Of a DNA stretch of 64,000 nucleotides, positions 19,827-29,223 are shown piece by piece. The notes beneath the pieces were generated by a model, which was not told the origin of the DNA, searched no databases, and saw nothing but the letters and a program-made list of their open reading frames with translations. Source of the stretch: an uncultured Roseibium sp. GTDB lineage: Bacteria; Pseudomonadota; Alphaproteobacteria; Rhizobiales; Stappiaceae. The stretch lies in contig NZ_OY780957.1 in the NCBI RefSeq assembly GCF_963675985.1, positions 620,001 to 684,000 on the forward strand, given 5' to 3'. The translations under genes and the position numbers were made by a program. Position 1 is the stretch's first letter; the number at the start of each line of letters is the position of its first letter.

Positions 19827-20903
19827 TCAGTAAGGGAACGGCCAGACTCTCAGCTTCTGCTTCCCGATCTGCCACAGTCGCGCGAAACCGTGCGGTTCGA
19901 CAATCAGAAAGAAGATGATCAGCGCGCCGACGATCATGAACGTCAGATGTTCGACCGTCTCCGCGGCAATGTCGACTCCGATCACTCCCGGAATGAATTT
20001 CAGGAAGACCGGCAGGATCCAGATGAAGGCGGCGCCCATGAACGATCCGCCGAGGCTACCCAGCCCGCCCAGGATCACCATGAACAGGATCTGGAACGAC
20101 AGGGTAATCGAATAAGACGAGGGTTCGGCCGCATTCAGCCAGAAGAACACCATCATCGCGCCGGCAACGCCGCAGATGTAGGACGAAACACCGAAGGCGA
20201 GCAGCTTTGTCTGCAGCGGACGGATTCCCATCAGCTCGGCGGCGATATCCATGTCGCGGATCATCATCCATGACCGTCCGACGCGGCCGCGCAGCACATT
20301 GGCGACCACCAGCGCGATGAACACCGTGATCGCCAGGACGACGAAGTAGCGCGCCAGCGGCGTTGCCTCCGCACCGGAAATCGTAACGCCGAGCATCTCG
20401 CGTTTCGGGATCTCGATCGCGCCCGACGCATTGTAGTTGTAGAGCCACGGAATGCGGATAAAGCACCATTCCAGGAAGAACTGCGCCGCAAGCGTCGTCA
20501 CCGCGAGATAAAGCCCCTTGATGCGCAACGACGGCAGGCCGAAGATTGCACCGATGGCCGCAGAGAAGACGCCGGACACCAGCACCAGGAAGATCACGTT
20601 CACATCCGGGAAAATGGACGTCAGCTTGTAGGCCGCGTAGGCGCCCACTCCCATGAAGGCGCCCGAGCCCAGGGACAACTGCCCGGCGAAACCGGTCAGC
20701 ACGTTGAGCCCGATCGCGGCCAGTGAAAACACCAGGAACGGGATCATGATCGACGTCAGGAAGAAGTCGTTGGCCGTCAGCGGGATCAGCACAAAGGCGA
20801 TCAGGAGCAACACGGCAATGCCGATACGGTCCTGCCTGATCGGAAAGAGCGACTGGTCCGCTTCGTAGCTTGTCTTGAATTGGCCGGCTTCGCGATAAAA
20901 CAT
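19827..20903 (-). CDS. Branched-chain-type ABC importer permease (LivM-like)
   Basis: 358 residues with about ten hydrophobic segments. The family signature region is FAGQLSLGSGAFMGVGAYAAY (about residues 72-92), followed by GLPSLRIKGLYLAVTTLAAQFF. The C-terminus holds the ATPase-coupling loop LLAFGVSSYICGVAGAMM and FQILFMVILGGLGSLGGSFMGA. AAGGTAC precedes the ATG. It is 5 bases from the livH-like stop, so the two are tightly coupled. It forms the membrane channel with the LivH-like protein. Confidence 0.93.
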   Translation of the reverse strand: MFYREAGQFKTSYEADQSLFPIRQDRIGIAVLLLIAFVLIPLTANDFFLTSIMIPFLVFSLAAIGLNVLTGFAGQLSLGSGAFMGVGAYAAYKLTSIFPDVNVIFLVLVSGVFSAAIGAIFGLPSLRIKGLYLAVTTLAAQFFLEWCFIRIPWLYNYNASGAIEIPKREMLGVTISGAEATPLARYFVVLAITVFIALVVANVLRGRVGRSWMMIRDMDIAAELMGIRPLQTKLLAFGVSSYICGVAGAMMVFFWLNAAEPSSYSITLSFQILFMVILGGLGSLGGSFMGAAFIWILPVFLKFIPGVIGVDIAAETVEHLTFMIVGALIIFFLIVEPHGFARLWQIGKQKLRVWPFPY

Positions 20904-20908
20904 GTACC

Positions 20909-21862
20909 TTACACCCGCTCGATGATTTTTTCGCCGAAGAGACCCTGCGGCCGGAACAAGAGGAAGATCAGGGCGATGATGTAGGCGAGCCAGGATTCGA
21001 TCCCGCCGCCGACCAGTCCGCCCCAGTAGATCTCACCGATCTTCTCGCCGAAGCCGATGATCAGCCCGCCGATGATCGCACCCGGGATGGACGTGAAGCC
21101 ACCCAGGATCAGAACCGGCAGCGCCTTGAACGCCACGATTTCCAGCGCGAAGGATACATCGGACCGCGCGCCCCACATGATCCCCGTGGCGAGCGCCACC
21201 AGACCGGCCGCAAACCACACGATGGCCCAGATCTGGTTCAGCGAGATACCGACCGAGAGAGCGGCCTGGTGATCGTCGGCCACGGCCCTCAGCGCCCGGC
21301 CGATCCGCGTCTTGTTGAAGAAGATGCCAAGCGCGGCCACCATGATGATGGCGATGACCGCCGCAGCGATATCGATGTGCTGCAGGATGACCAGACCGCG
21401 CTCGCCTATTTCGAACGCCGTGGAACCGGTCGGAAGCCCGAGCTGTTCCGCGATCATCTGCTTCGGTTCGCCGCCGAACACGAACTCGCCGAAGCCGACG
21501 AGGAAATAGGTCAGGCCGATGGTCGCCATGAGCAGAATGATATCCGGCTGATTGACCAGCGGTCGCATCACCACCCGTTCGATCCCGTAGGCGAGAACGC
21601 CCATGGCAACGATGGTCAGCAACAGCGCCAGATAGGCCGGTATACCATGTTCGTACAGGCCGACCAGAGTCAGGCCCGCGAACACCACCATGATACCTTG
21701 GGCGAAATTGAACACGCCGGAAGCCTTGAAGATCAGGACGAACCCGAGGGCGATCAGCGCGTAGAGGATCCCGGTCACGAATCCTTCCCACAGAACCTGC
21801 AGGAAGAAGTCCGGCATTTCGACCATCTGGACGAAGGGATCGATGAAAATGTCATACAGCAT
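20909..21862 (-). CDS. Branched-chain-type ABC importer permease (LivH-like)
   Basis: 317 residues, eight or so hydrophobic segments. The typical N-terminal region is GFVTGILYALIALGFVLIFKASGVFNFAQG (about residues 29-58). The coupling loop is GRALRAVADDHQAALSVGISLNQIW, with GFTSIPGAIIGGLIIGFGEKIG near the end. GGGGGA lies upstream of the ATG. It partners with the LivM-like permease encoded immediately after. Confidence 0.93.
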   Translation of the reverse strand: MLYDIFIDPFVQMVEMPDFFLQVLWEGFVTGILYALIALGFVLIFKASGVFNFAQGIMVVFAGLTLVGLYEHGIPAYLALLLTIVAMGVLAYGIERVVMRPLVNQPDIILLMATIGLTYFLVGFGEFVFGGEPKQMIAEQLGLPTGSTAFEIGERGLVILQHIDIAAAVIAIIMVAALGIFFNKTRIGRALRAVADDHQAALSVGISLNQIWAIVWFAAGLVALATGIMWGARSDVSFALEIVAFKALPVLILGGFTSIPGAIIGGLIIGFGEKIGEIYWGGLVGGGIESWLAYIIALIFLLFRPQGLFGEKIIERV

Positions 21863-21879
21863 GTTGGTCGTTCCCCCGA

Positions 21880-22704
21880 TCAGTGGCTGACGCCGAGATA
21901 GGCATCGATCACGGCCTGGCTGGCCTGGACCTCTTCAGGCGGTCCGTCTGCGATCTTCTTGCCGTAGTCGAGAACGACGACACGGTCGGACAGGTCCATG
22001 ACCACGCCCATGTCGTGTTCGATCAGGGCGATCGTGGTGCCGAACTCCTGGTTCACATCCAGAATGAACCGGCTCATATCGGCCTTTTCTTCCAGGTTCA
22101 TGCCCGCCATGGGCTCATCCAGCAGAAGCAGGTCCGGCTCCATGGCGAGGGCCCGGCCCAGCTCGACCCGCTTCTGCAGGCCGTAGGGCAGCCGGCCGAC
22201 GGGCGTTTTCCGGATCGCCTCGATTTCGAGGAAGTCGATGATTTCCTCGATCTTCTTGCGGTGCGCGATTTCCTCGTCTCGCGCAGGCCCATACCACAGC
22301 ATCTGCCAGAAGAAGTTCTTGCGCATCTTCAGCGATCGGCCGGACATGATGTTGTCGAGGGTCGTCATGCCCTTGAACAGCGCCACGTTCTGGAACGTCC
22401 GGGCGATGCCCTGGCTGGCGGCCTCATAGGGCTTCATCTTCCGCCGCACCTGGCCCTGCCAGGTAATGGTGCCTTCCTGCGGATGATAGAAGCCGTTGAT
22501 CACGTTGAGCATCGAGGTCTTGCCCGCCCCGTTCGGCCCGATGATCGCGCGGATTTCCCCTTTCTTGATGTCGAAGGAAATGTTGGTGATCGCTTTCACG
22601 CCACCGAAGGACAGGGACACGTTGTCCACGCGCAACAAGTCTTCACGTTCCGCGGCCGGGGTTGCCGTATGCGGCATTTCCTCACTCGTCATGATGGCAT
22701 TCAT
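21880..22704 (-). CDS. Branched-chain-type ABC importer ATP-binding protein (LivG-like)
   Basis: 274 residues. Walker A is GPNGAGKTSMLN, the signature equivalent is LPYGLQKRVELGRALA, Walker B is LLLLDEPMAGMN, and the switch His is in LIEHDMGVVMD. The C-terminal LivG extension ends in VQASQAVIDAYLG. The signature LSGGQ is replaced by LPYGLQK, which occurs in this LivG subgroup. The start overlaps the ligase stop (ATGA), showing that the ligase and the transporter are one operon. Confidence 0.93.
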   Translation of the reverse strand: MNAIMTSEEMPHTATPAAEREDLLRVDNVSLSFGGVKAITNISFDIKKGEIRAIIGPNGAGKTSMLNVINGFYHPQEGTITWQGQVRRKMKPYEAASQGIARTFQNVALFKGMTTLDNIMSGRSLKMRKNFFWQMLWYGPARDEEIAHRKKIEEIIDFLEIEAIRKTPVGRLPYGLQKRVELGRALAMEPDLLLLDEPMAGMNLEEKADMSRFILDVNQEFGTTIALIEHDMGVVMDLSDRVVVLDYGKKIADGPPEEVQASQAVIDAYLGVSH

Positions 22705-24683
22705 TCAGCCGCCTCCTGAAGGCCGGACGCATCGTGCGCGGGCATGTCGCGGATTTCGACGGTCGCTTCGATCACGCCGGTCCGGCCATCCTCGAAGGTG
22801 ACTTCCGTCCTGACGTGTTTGGATGTCGAACCGTCATAAAGCGCCTCGATCAGCGGCTCGTAACGCTCCGCGATAAAGTTGCGGCGCACCTTCTGGGTAC
22901 GCGTCAGCTCGCCGTCATCCGCATCCAGCTCCTTGTGCAGCACCAGGAAGCGGCGGATCTGGGCACCGGCCATCATCGGTTCGCTCGCGAGATCCCGGTT
23001 CACCTGATCCACATGCTCCTGGATCATGGAATAGACTTGCGGGTGGGCGGCGAGTTCCTGGTAGCTGGCGTAATTGACGTTGTTTCGCTCCGCCCAGGAC
23101 CCCACAGACGTCAGGTCGATATTGATAAAGACACCGACGCGATCCCGGCCATCGCCGAAGGCCACCACCTCCTTGATATTGGGGAAGAACTTTAGCTTGT
23201 TCTCGATGTATTTCGGCGCGAACAGGGACCCGTCGGTCAGCTTGCCGACGTCCTTCGCCCGGTCGATGATCTTCAGATGGCCATTGTCGGCGATGAAGCC
23301 GGCATCGCCGGTATGCACCCAGCCTTCTTCCGTCTTGGTCGACCGGGTGGCTTCGTCGTTCTTGTAATAGCCGACGAAGACCCCGGGAGACCGGTAGAGC
23401 ACCTCGCCGTTTTCAGCGATCTTCAGTTCGACGGATGGCGCCGGCTTGCCGACGGTGTCACCGTAGATTTCGCCGTCCGGCTGCAGCGTGATGTAGACGC
23501 TTGCTTCAGTCTGGCCGTAGAGCTGCTTCAGGTTCAGCCCGAGGGCACGGTAGAAGCGGAAGATTTCCGGCCCGATCGCCTCGCCCGCCGTATAGCCGAC
23601 CTTCATCCGCGTGAGCCCCATCCGGTTCTTCAGAGGCCCGTAAACGAAGAATTCCCCGAGCCGATAGAGCAGCCGGTCCTTCAGGGAGACGCTTTCGCCA
23701 TTCAGGATCTTCTCGCCCGAACGGCGGGCGACACCCATGAAGTAATCGAACATCCGGCGCTTGAATTTGCCCGCATCCTCCATCCGCACCATGATCGACG
23801 TCAGCATGCTTTCGAACACGCGCGGCGGTGCGAAGAAGTAGGTCGGTGCGATCTCGAGCCGGTCGACGTCGACGGTATCGAGACTTTCCGGACAGTTCAC
23901 GCAATAGCCGGCGGTAAAGGCCTGTGCGAGAGAGAACACATGGTCGCCGATCCACGCCATCGGCAGATAGGCCAACACTTCCTCATGCTCGTTCAAATGA
24001 TCGAACGCGTTGGCGTTGCGCGCGGAGATGATGAGGTTGTCGAAGGACAGCATCACGCCCTTGGGCCGACCGGTCGTGCCCGACGTGTAGAGCATGACCG
24101 CGATATCCGACCCCTTGCCGCTGGCAAATCCGTCCACCCAGGCCTTATCCGCTCCCGGATCCTTTTCCAGAACCTTCCGGCCAAGCACCTGCACGGCGTT
24201 GAAATCATGCAGATGCGTGTGATCGTAATCGCGCAGGCCCCGGGTCTCGTCGTAGATGATTTCCTTGAGTGTCGGGACTTCGCTGTCCATGGACAGCAGC
24301 TTGTCCACCTGCTCCTGGTCCTCGACGACCGCGAATGTCACCTCGGCATGACCGAGGACATAGGCCATCTCCTCGGCCACCGAGTCCGAATAAACGGGAA
24401 CCGGCACGGCGCCGATTGCCTGGGCCGCCACCATCGACCAATAGAGCCGGGGCCGGTTGGAACCGACGATGGCAACCTTTTGTCCCTGCTGGAGGCCGAG
24501 TTCTTTCAGACCGAGCGACAGATCGCGGATATTGTCCCGCACTTGCGCCCAGGTCCAGCTCTGCCAGATCCCGAAATCCTTTTCCCGAACAGCAGTTCGG
24601 TCTCCGAAGACCTTCGCATTGTGCAGAAGAATCTTCGGAAAGGTGTCCCCGCCGCTCGAAACGGCGCCGGCCAACCCTGCCAT
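22701..24683 (-). CDS. Long-chain acyl-CoA synthetase-like AMP-dependent ligase
   Basis: 660 residues. It activates a carboxylic acid to the CoA ester through an acyl-AMP. The ATP/AMP P-loop is MLYTSGTTGRPKGVM, the A5 region is LYGQTEASVYITLQ, the A7/A8 region is GWVHTGDAGFIADNGHLKIIDRAKD, and the A10-type Lys region is LTRTQKVRRNF. The length and the absence of a membrane segment fit the FadD15/long-chain group. It is the first gene of the importer operon and overlaps the livG-like gene by 4 bases, so import and activation of the same acid are probably coupled. The divergent upstream region holds two palindromes. Confidence 0.92.
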   Translation of the reverse strand: MAGLAGAVSSGGDTFPKILLHNAKVFGDRTAVREKDFGIWQSWTWAQVRDNIRDLSLGLKELGLQQGQKVAIVGSNRPRLYWSMVAAQAIGAVPVPVYSDSVAEEMAYVLGHAEVTFAVVEDQEQVDKLLSMDSEVPTLKEIIYDETRGLRDYDHTHLHDFNAVQVLGRKVLEKDPGADKAWVDGFASGKGSDIAVMLYTSGTTGRPKGVMLSFDNLIISARNANAFDHLNEHEEVLAYLPMAWIGDHVFSLAQAFTAGYCVNCPESLDTVDVDRLEIAPTYFFAPPRVFESMLTSIMVRMEDAGKFKRRMFDYFMGVARRSGEKILNGESVSLKDRLLYRLGEFFVYGPLKNRMGLTRMKVGYTAGEAIGPEIFRFYRALGLNLKQLYGQTEASVYITLQPDGEIYGDTVGKPAPSVELKIAENGEVLYRSPGVFVGYYKNDEATRSTKTEEGWVHTGDAGFIADNGHLKIIDRAKDVGKLTDGSLFAPKYIENKLKFFPNIKEVVAFGDGRDRVGVFINIDLTSVGSWAERNNVNYASYQELAAHPQVYSMIQEHVDQVNRDLASEPMMAGAQIRRFLVLHKELDADDGELTRTQKVRRNFIAERYEPLIEALYDGSTSKHVRTEVTFEDGRTGVIEATVEIRDMPAHDASGLQEAAE

Positions 24684-24767
24684 AGCGTGTTCATCCCTTC
24701 AGAGTCGCCCCGTTTTCCGAGGTCGATTTATGCGCCCATGAAACTATCCGCGCCCCTCCACTTCAAG

Positions 24768-24785
24768 CCATTTTTTCAAAAATGG
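24768..24785. promoter_or_regulatory. 18-bp inverted repeat in the divergent promoter region
   Basis: CCATTTTT-TC-AAAAATGG, a perfect 8-bp dyad 85 bases upstream of the acyl-CoA ligase start. It is AT-rich in a GC-rich genome and well placed to be a repressor operator. No regulator can be assigned from sequence. Confidence 0.5.
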
Positions 24786-24852
24786 TTTTCGCAGTGCGGA
24801 ACCGTCAATCTCCGGACGGGCAAACGCTAAGCAGCATGGATTACGCCATTAT

Positions 24853-24866
24853 GTTTCAATTGTAAC
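24853..24866. promoter_or_regulatory. 14-bp near-palindrome GTTTCAATTGTAAC
   Basis: Symmetric around AATT with one symmetric mismatch pair. It lies 79 bases before the histidine kinase start in the same divergent region as the 24768-24785 dyad. It is a candidate operator for either flanking unit. Confidence 0.4.
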
Positions 24867-24944
24867 AAAATGTGTCACGCCGCCGTTGGGCACGAAAACC
24901 GAAAGACCCTAGCCAATGGAAGCTCAGCGAAATAATGTTTCGCT

Positions 24945-26906
24945 ATGGAGGAGAAAGCCCAACTTCAGGCTAAACTGGACCTGCTTCAGGCAGCGCTTGA
25001 CCACGTCAACCAGGGATTTTCCGTGTTCGATTCGGACATGCGGCTTGTCGCCTGGAATCGGGGTCTGTGGGAGATGCTGGATTTTCCGCAGGAACTCGCC
25101 TGCCGGGGAACCCATCTGGAAGCCTTTTTGCGCGTGAATGCCGAACGTGGCGAATACGGTCCTGGCGACATCGAAGGCAAGATCCAGCGCCGGCTGGAGA
25201 GGGCCTGGCTGTTCGAACCCCATTATTTCGAGCGGGTCCGGCCGAACGGTCAGGTCATCGCGATCAGCGGAACGCCTCTCCCTCAGGGCGGCTTCGTCAC
25301 GATTTACACCGATGTGACCGAGGAACGGCGCAGACAGGAAAAGCTGGAAAAGACGGTCGAGGAACGCACCCGCGCCCTGCGACAGAGTGAGGACTGGCTG
25401 CGGCTGGTGACCGATAACATTCCGGCACTTGTCGCCTATCTTGCCCCTGGCCCGGTCTACCGCTTCGCCAACCGCCGTTACGCGGAATGGTTCGGTCAGT
25501 CCGTCACATCGATCACAGGCCGCTCCCCCCGGGAAGTGATCGGCGAAGGGCTGTATGGGGAGATAGGACCCCAGATCGAGCGGGCCTTCGAGGGGCATGT
25601 TGTCTCCTACGAATATACCCGCACCCGCCCCGACGGTTCGCTCGCCTACATGCGCTCGACAATCATTCCGGACATGACCCTGGACAGGCGCACACTCGGG
25701 ATTTTCGTCCTGTCGCTCGATGCCACGGATCAGAAGCGCAGCGAGGCAACACTGCTGCAGTCCCAGAGGATGGACGCGGTCGGCAAGCTGGCCGGCGGCC
25801 TCGCCCATGATTTCAACAATCTGCTGACGATCCTGATCGGCAACCTGCTCAGCCTGAACCGCAAGGAAGGCATGATCGCGGCGGAAACGCTGCGAACCCA
25901 TCTCGCGCCCATGCTGCAGGCGACCAAGCGCGGCGCCGACCTGACCCAGCGCCTTCTTGCCTTCAGCCGGGGCCAGGCCGTCGATCCCAAGGTCGTTCCT
26001 CTCCGCCAGGTGCTGGACAACATCGCCAGCCTGCTGAAGGGATCCCTGCCCGCCCCGATCTCACTCAGGATCGAACAGCCGGCGCCCGATCTTGCCGCGC
26101 GGATCGATCCGACGCAGATGGAAACGGCACTGATCAACCTTGCCTTCAATGCCCGGGACGCCATGCCCGAAGGCGGCACGCTCGATATCCGCCTGGAAGA
26201 AGAGGGCCTTGACCAGCGCCGGGCCGAAGACCTTTCCGTTCCACCCGGTCGCTATGCGGTTCTGATCGTGAAGGATACCGGCATCGGCATGGATGACGAC
26301 ACCCGCCTGCGCATCTTCGAACCGTTCTTCACCACCAAGCCGTTCGGCACCGGAAGCGGGCTCGGGTTGTCCATGGTCTACGGCTTCATGCGCCAGTCGG
26401 GCGGAGCGGTAGACATCATTTCCGAACCCGGTAGCGGAACCGAATTCCGCCTTTACCTTCCGGTCAGGACCTTGCCCGCTGTGGCCGCGGAACCCGAAGT
26501 CCTGGATGCCTTCGGCCAGATCGCCAATCTGCGCGGCAACGGCGAGCTGCTGTTGCTGGTGGAGGACAATCCGGATGTCGCCGCGGTGTTGACGGAGGAA
26601 CTTGCCGGGCTGGGATATTCGGTGCTGCTGGCAGAGAACGCCGAGGACGCCCGTGTCCTCGCGGTCGAACTTCCGGATCTGCGTGCCGTTTTGAGCGACA
26701 TCGTCATGCCCGGCCAGATGAACGGACTGGCGCTCGCAAAGGAAATCAGGACCAAACGGCAGGACCTCGGGATCGCGCTGATGACCGGATACGCCGACTG
26801 GAGCAACCTCGACGCGGAGCTGCCGGACTGCGAATTCCCGGTGCTTGCCAAACCCTTTCAGACCGATCACCTTGCTCAGACCTTGAGGCAGATACTGACG
26901 TCATGA
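24945..26906 (+). CDS. PAS hybrid sensor histidine kinase with C-terminal receiver
   Basis: 653 residues and no membrane segments, so a cytoplasmic sensor. An N-terminal PAS-like domain (PAS_7 type, about 10-125; QAALDHVNQGFSVFDSDMRLVAWNRGLWE) is followed by a short coiled coil and a second PAS (about 150-270). The HisKA domain has the phospho-acceptor His in GGLAHDFNNLLTILIGN. The HATPase has N-box NLAFNARDAMPEGG, DTGIGMD, and GSGLGLSMVYGFMRQSGG. The receiver domain (about 545-650) has the phospho-Asp in AVLSDIVMPGQMNG and Lys in LAKPFQ. It overlaps the response-regulator gene by 4 bases. The signal is unknown. Confidence 0.93.
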   Translation: MEEKAQLQAKLDLLQAALDHVNQGFSVFDSDMRLVAWNRGLWEMLDFPQELACRGTHLEAFLRVNAERGEYGPGDIEGKIQRRLERAWLFEPHYFERVRPNGQVIAISGTPLPQGGFVTIYTDVTEERRRQEKLEKTVEERTRALRQSEDWLRLVTDNIPALVAYLAPGPVYRFANRRYAEWFGQSVTSITGRSPREVIGEGLYGEIGPQIERAFEGHVVSYEYTRTRPDGSLAYMRSTIIPDMTLDRRTLGIFVLSLDATDQKRSEATLLQSQRMDAVGKLAGGLAHDFNNLLTILIGNLLSLNRKEGMIAAETLRTHLAPMLQATKRGADLTQRLLAFSRGQAVDPKVVPLRQVLDNIASLLKGSLPAPISLRIEQPAPDLAARIDPTQMETALINLAFNARDAMPEGGTLDIRLEEEGLDQRRAEDLSVPPGRYAVLIVKDTGIGMDDDTRLRIFEPFFTTKPFGTGSGLGLSMVYGFMRQSGGAVDIISEPGSGTEFRLYLPVRTLPAVAAEPEVLDAFGQIANLRGNGELLLLVEDNPDVAAVLTEELAGLGYSVLLAENAEDARVLAVELPDLRAVLSDIVMPGQMNGLALAKEIRTKRQDLGIALMTGYADWSNLDAELPDCEFPVLAKPFQTDHLAQTLRQILTS

Positions 26907-27646
26907 CCCATCAGGATTTTCGCAACGGGAGCTTCGACCCGACGGCCAAACCTGCGCTGGTTTTCATCGTCGACGACGAGCCGGACATCTGCACCTTGCT
27001 GGTGGAGAACATGGCCCCCTTCGGCATGACGACCAGGGTCTTCTCCCGTGCAACCGACATGCTCGATGCGCTCACCCTGGAGAAGCCGGATGTCTGCCTG
27101 ATCGATCTCGGCCTTCCGGACATCGACGGCATGACCCTCATCAACGAGGTCCGCAGGAAATCCTCCGTGCCGATTCTGGTTTTGAGCGCGCGCAGCCATT
27201 CCTCCGACCGGGTCATGGGATTGGAGATGGGGGCGGACGACTATGTCGTCAAACCTTTCGACCCGCGTGAGGTCGTGGCCCGTATCCGCTCGATCCTCAG
27301 GCGGTCCGCAAGCGGACCTTCGGAAACGGCATCGGAGGATAAAGCCCGGTTCGCCGGCTGGACCTACACACCCGATTCGCACTGCCTCACCTCCGCGGAC
27401 GGAGAGGAAACCTTTCTCTCCACCGGAGAGGCCCATCTGCTCGAGGCTCTGTTGCGGGCCCCTAAACGGGTTCTCACACGTGACTACCTCTTGGAGCACG
27501 GCGGCCGCGACGAAAGCCTGGACCGGTCGATTGACGTCAGGATCTCCCGTCTGAGAAAGAAACTATGCACGCCGGACATGCCGACCCTGATCCGGACGAT
27601 CTATGGCTCCGGCTACATGTTCGCCGCCAGTGTCGAGTGGAAGTAA
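26903..27646 (+). CDS. OmpR/PhoB-family response regulator
   Basis: 247 residues. The receiver domain (about 17-130) has acidic pocket DDE, phospho-Asp in VCLIDLGLPDIDGM, Thr/Ser in LVLSARS and Lys in DDYVVKPFDP. A winged-helix DNA-binding domain follows (about 150-240; LLEALLRAPKRVLTRDYLLE, SIDVRISRLRKKL, IRTIYGSGYMF). It is co-transcribed with the kinase upstream (4-base overlap). It converges on the orphan TRAP permease genes with only an 8-base gap, so they could be a target by proximity, but no binding site is evident. Confidence 0.94.
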   Translation: MTHQDFRNGSFDPTAKPALVFIVDDEPDICTLLVENMAPFGMTTRVFSRATDMLDALTLEKPDVCLIDLGLPDIDGMTLINEVRRKSSVPILVLSARSHSSDRVMGLEMGADDYVVKPFDPREVVARIRSILRRSASGPSETASEDKARFAGWTYTPDSHCLTSADGEETFLSTGEAHLLEALLRAPKRVLTRDYLLEHGGRDESLDRSIDVRISRLRKKLCTPDMPTLIRTIYGSGYMFAASVEWK

Positions 27647-27654
27647 GCCGGGAT

Positions 27655-29223
27655 TTAAGGATAGAGCCGGCCGGGCAGCCAGGTGGCGAGCGCAGGCAGC
27701 CAGTAGATCATTGCCAGGACCATCAGCTGGATTGCGACGAACGGAATGACCCCGCGGTAGATCTCCATCGTCCGGACCGATGCCGGAACGGTGCCGCGCA
27801 GATAGAACAGGGCAAACCCGAACGGCGGCGTCAGAAAGGACGTCTGCAGATTGACCGCCATCATCACCCCGAGCCAGGCCGGCGACATGAGCGAGCCGTC
27901 CGCCATGGGCATCTGCAGAAGAACCGGGGCCACGAGCGGCACGACAACGAAGACGATTTCGAGAAAATCCAGAAAGAAGCCGAGCAGGAACATCACGGCC
28001 ATGACGGCCAGCATGGCGCCAAGCGTTCCTCCCGGCAGGGACGACAGAAGCGACGTAACCGTTTCATCGCCGCCGAGATCGCGGAACACCAGCGAAAAGA
28101 TGCTCGCGCCGATCATGATGGCAAACATCATCGCGACCATTTCGACCGCCTTCTGCACGATCCCGCTCAGGAGACCCTGCGCCCGCAGAGCGTTGAAATT
28201 TGCCAGGAGCCCGACAAATAGCCCCAAGGATGCGGCAATCGCCACAGCGACAGCCATCTGTCCTGCAAGACCTTCCGCCTTCAGAAAGCCGGAAGCCAGA
28301 ACACAGGCGAGCACAAGCGCCGACAGGAGGGGAAGCCCGAGCGGAATGACCCGGGACGCCGAAATCCGCGCGCCGGCAATCACCACCGCACCGGCGGCCC
28401 CAAGTGCTGCGGCCTCCGTCGGGGTGGCAATACCCGCAAGAATGGATCCGAGCACACAGACGATCAGGAAAAGCGGCGGGCAAAGGCTGAAGAGCAAGTC
28501 GGCCCGGCCGGGTCCCGCGGCCAGCGTCGGTAATGGCACGACGTCCCGGTCTTTCTGCCGGCCTGCCGCGAGCATCTGATAGATCATGTAGGCGCCGACC
28601 AGCACCAGCCCAGGCAGGACGGACGCCGCGAACAGGTCGGCGACGGAGAAGGGTTCCGGCGCGAAATGCCCCATGTCCCGTTGGGCGGACTGGTAAGCGT
28701 TTGACAGCTGATCGGCCAGAAAGACGAGCACGATCGACGGCGGAATGATCTGTCCAAGTGTCCCGGCGGCAGCGATGGATCCGCAGGCAAGGCTCGGTCG
28801 ATAGCCGTTCTTCAGGAGTGTCGGCAGGGCCAGCAGGCCCATGGTGACCACGGTCGCGCCGACGATCCCGGTCGAGGCCGCAAGCAAGGCCCCGACAAGC
28901 GTCACCGACAGGCTGAGGCCGCCGGGAAGCCCGCGCAAAAACCAGCCCATCGCCAGTAGCAGGTCCTCCGCGACTTTCGAGCGTTCCAGAACGAAGCCCA
29001 TGAAAATAAACAGCGGGACTGCGATCAACACCTCATTGGTGACGATCCCGTAGATCCTCAGCGGAATGGCGCCGAGCGTGGGCGTGATCCCTGCAAGGGA
29101 ACCGAAAAAGGCAAAGAGGAGGCCGGCCCCGCCAAGCGAAAATGCCACCGGAAAGCCAGCCAGCAGCAGCAGACAGACTGAAGCGAGCAGCAACAGATCG
29201 AGATGACCGGCGAGAAAAGTCAT
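27655..29223 (-). CDS. TRAP transporter large permease (DctM-type), orphan pair
   Basis: 522 residues with about 13 hydrophobic segments, longer than the usual ~430. DctM motifs are FVLERSKVAEDLLLAMGWFLRGLPGGL, the GIVGATVVTMGLLALP region, GTLGQIIPPSIVLVFLADQL, and LQTSFLTPPFGFALFYLRG. The insert after ILAGIATPTEAAALGAAGAVV includes two extra predicted helices, as in the other large permease in this island. The start overlaps the DctQ stop (ATGA). No binding-protein gene is adjacent. Confidence 0.93.
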   Translation of the reverse strand: MTFLAGHLDLLLLASVCLLLLAGFPVAFSLGGAGLLFAFFGSLAGITPTLGAIPLRIYGIVTNEVLIAVPLFIFMGFVLERSKVAEDLLLAMGWFLRGLPGGLSLSVTLVGALLAASTGIVGATVVTMGLLALPTLLKNGYRPSLACGSIAAAGTLGQIIPPSIVLVFLADQLSNAYQSAQRDMGHFAPEPFSVADLFAASVLPGLVLVGAYMIYQMLAAGRQKDRDVVPLPTLAAGPGRADLLFSLCPPLFLIVCVLGSILAGIATPTEAAALGAAGAVVIAGARISASRVIPLGLPLLSALVLACVLASGFLKAEGLAGQMAVAVAIAASLGLFVGLLANFNALRAQGLLSGIVQKAVEMVAMMFAIMIGASIFSLVFRDLGGDETVTSLLSSLPGGTLGAMLAVMAVMFLLGFFLDFLEIVFVVVPLVAPVLLQMPMADGSLMSPAWLGVMMAVNLQTSFLTPPFGFALFYLRGTVPASVRTMEIYRGVIPFVAIQLMVLAMIYWLPALATWLPGRLYP

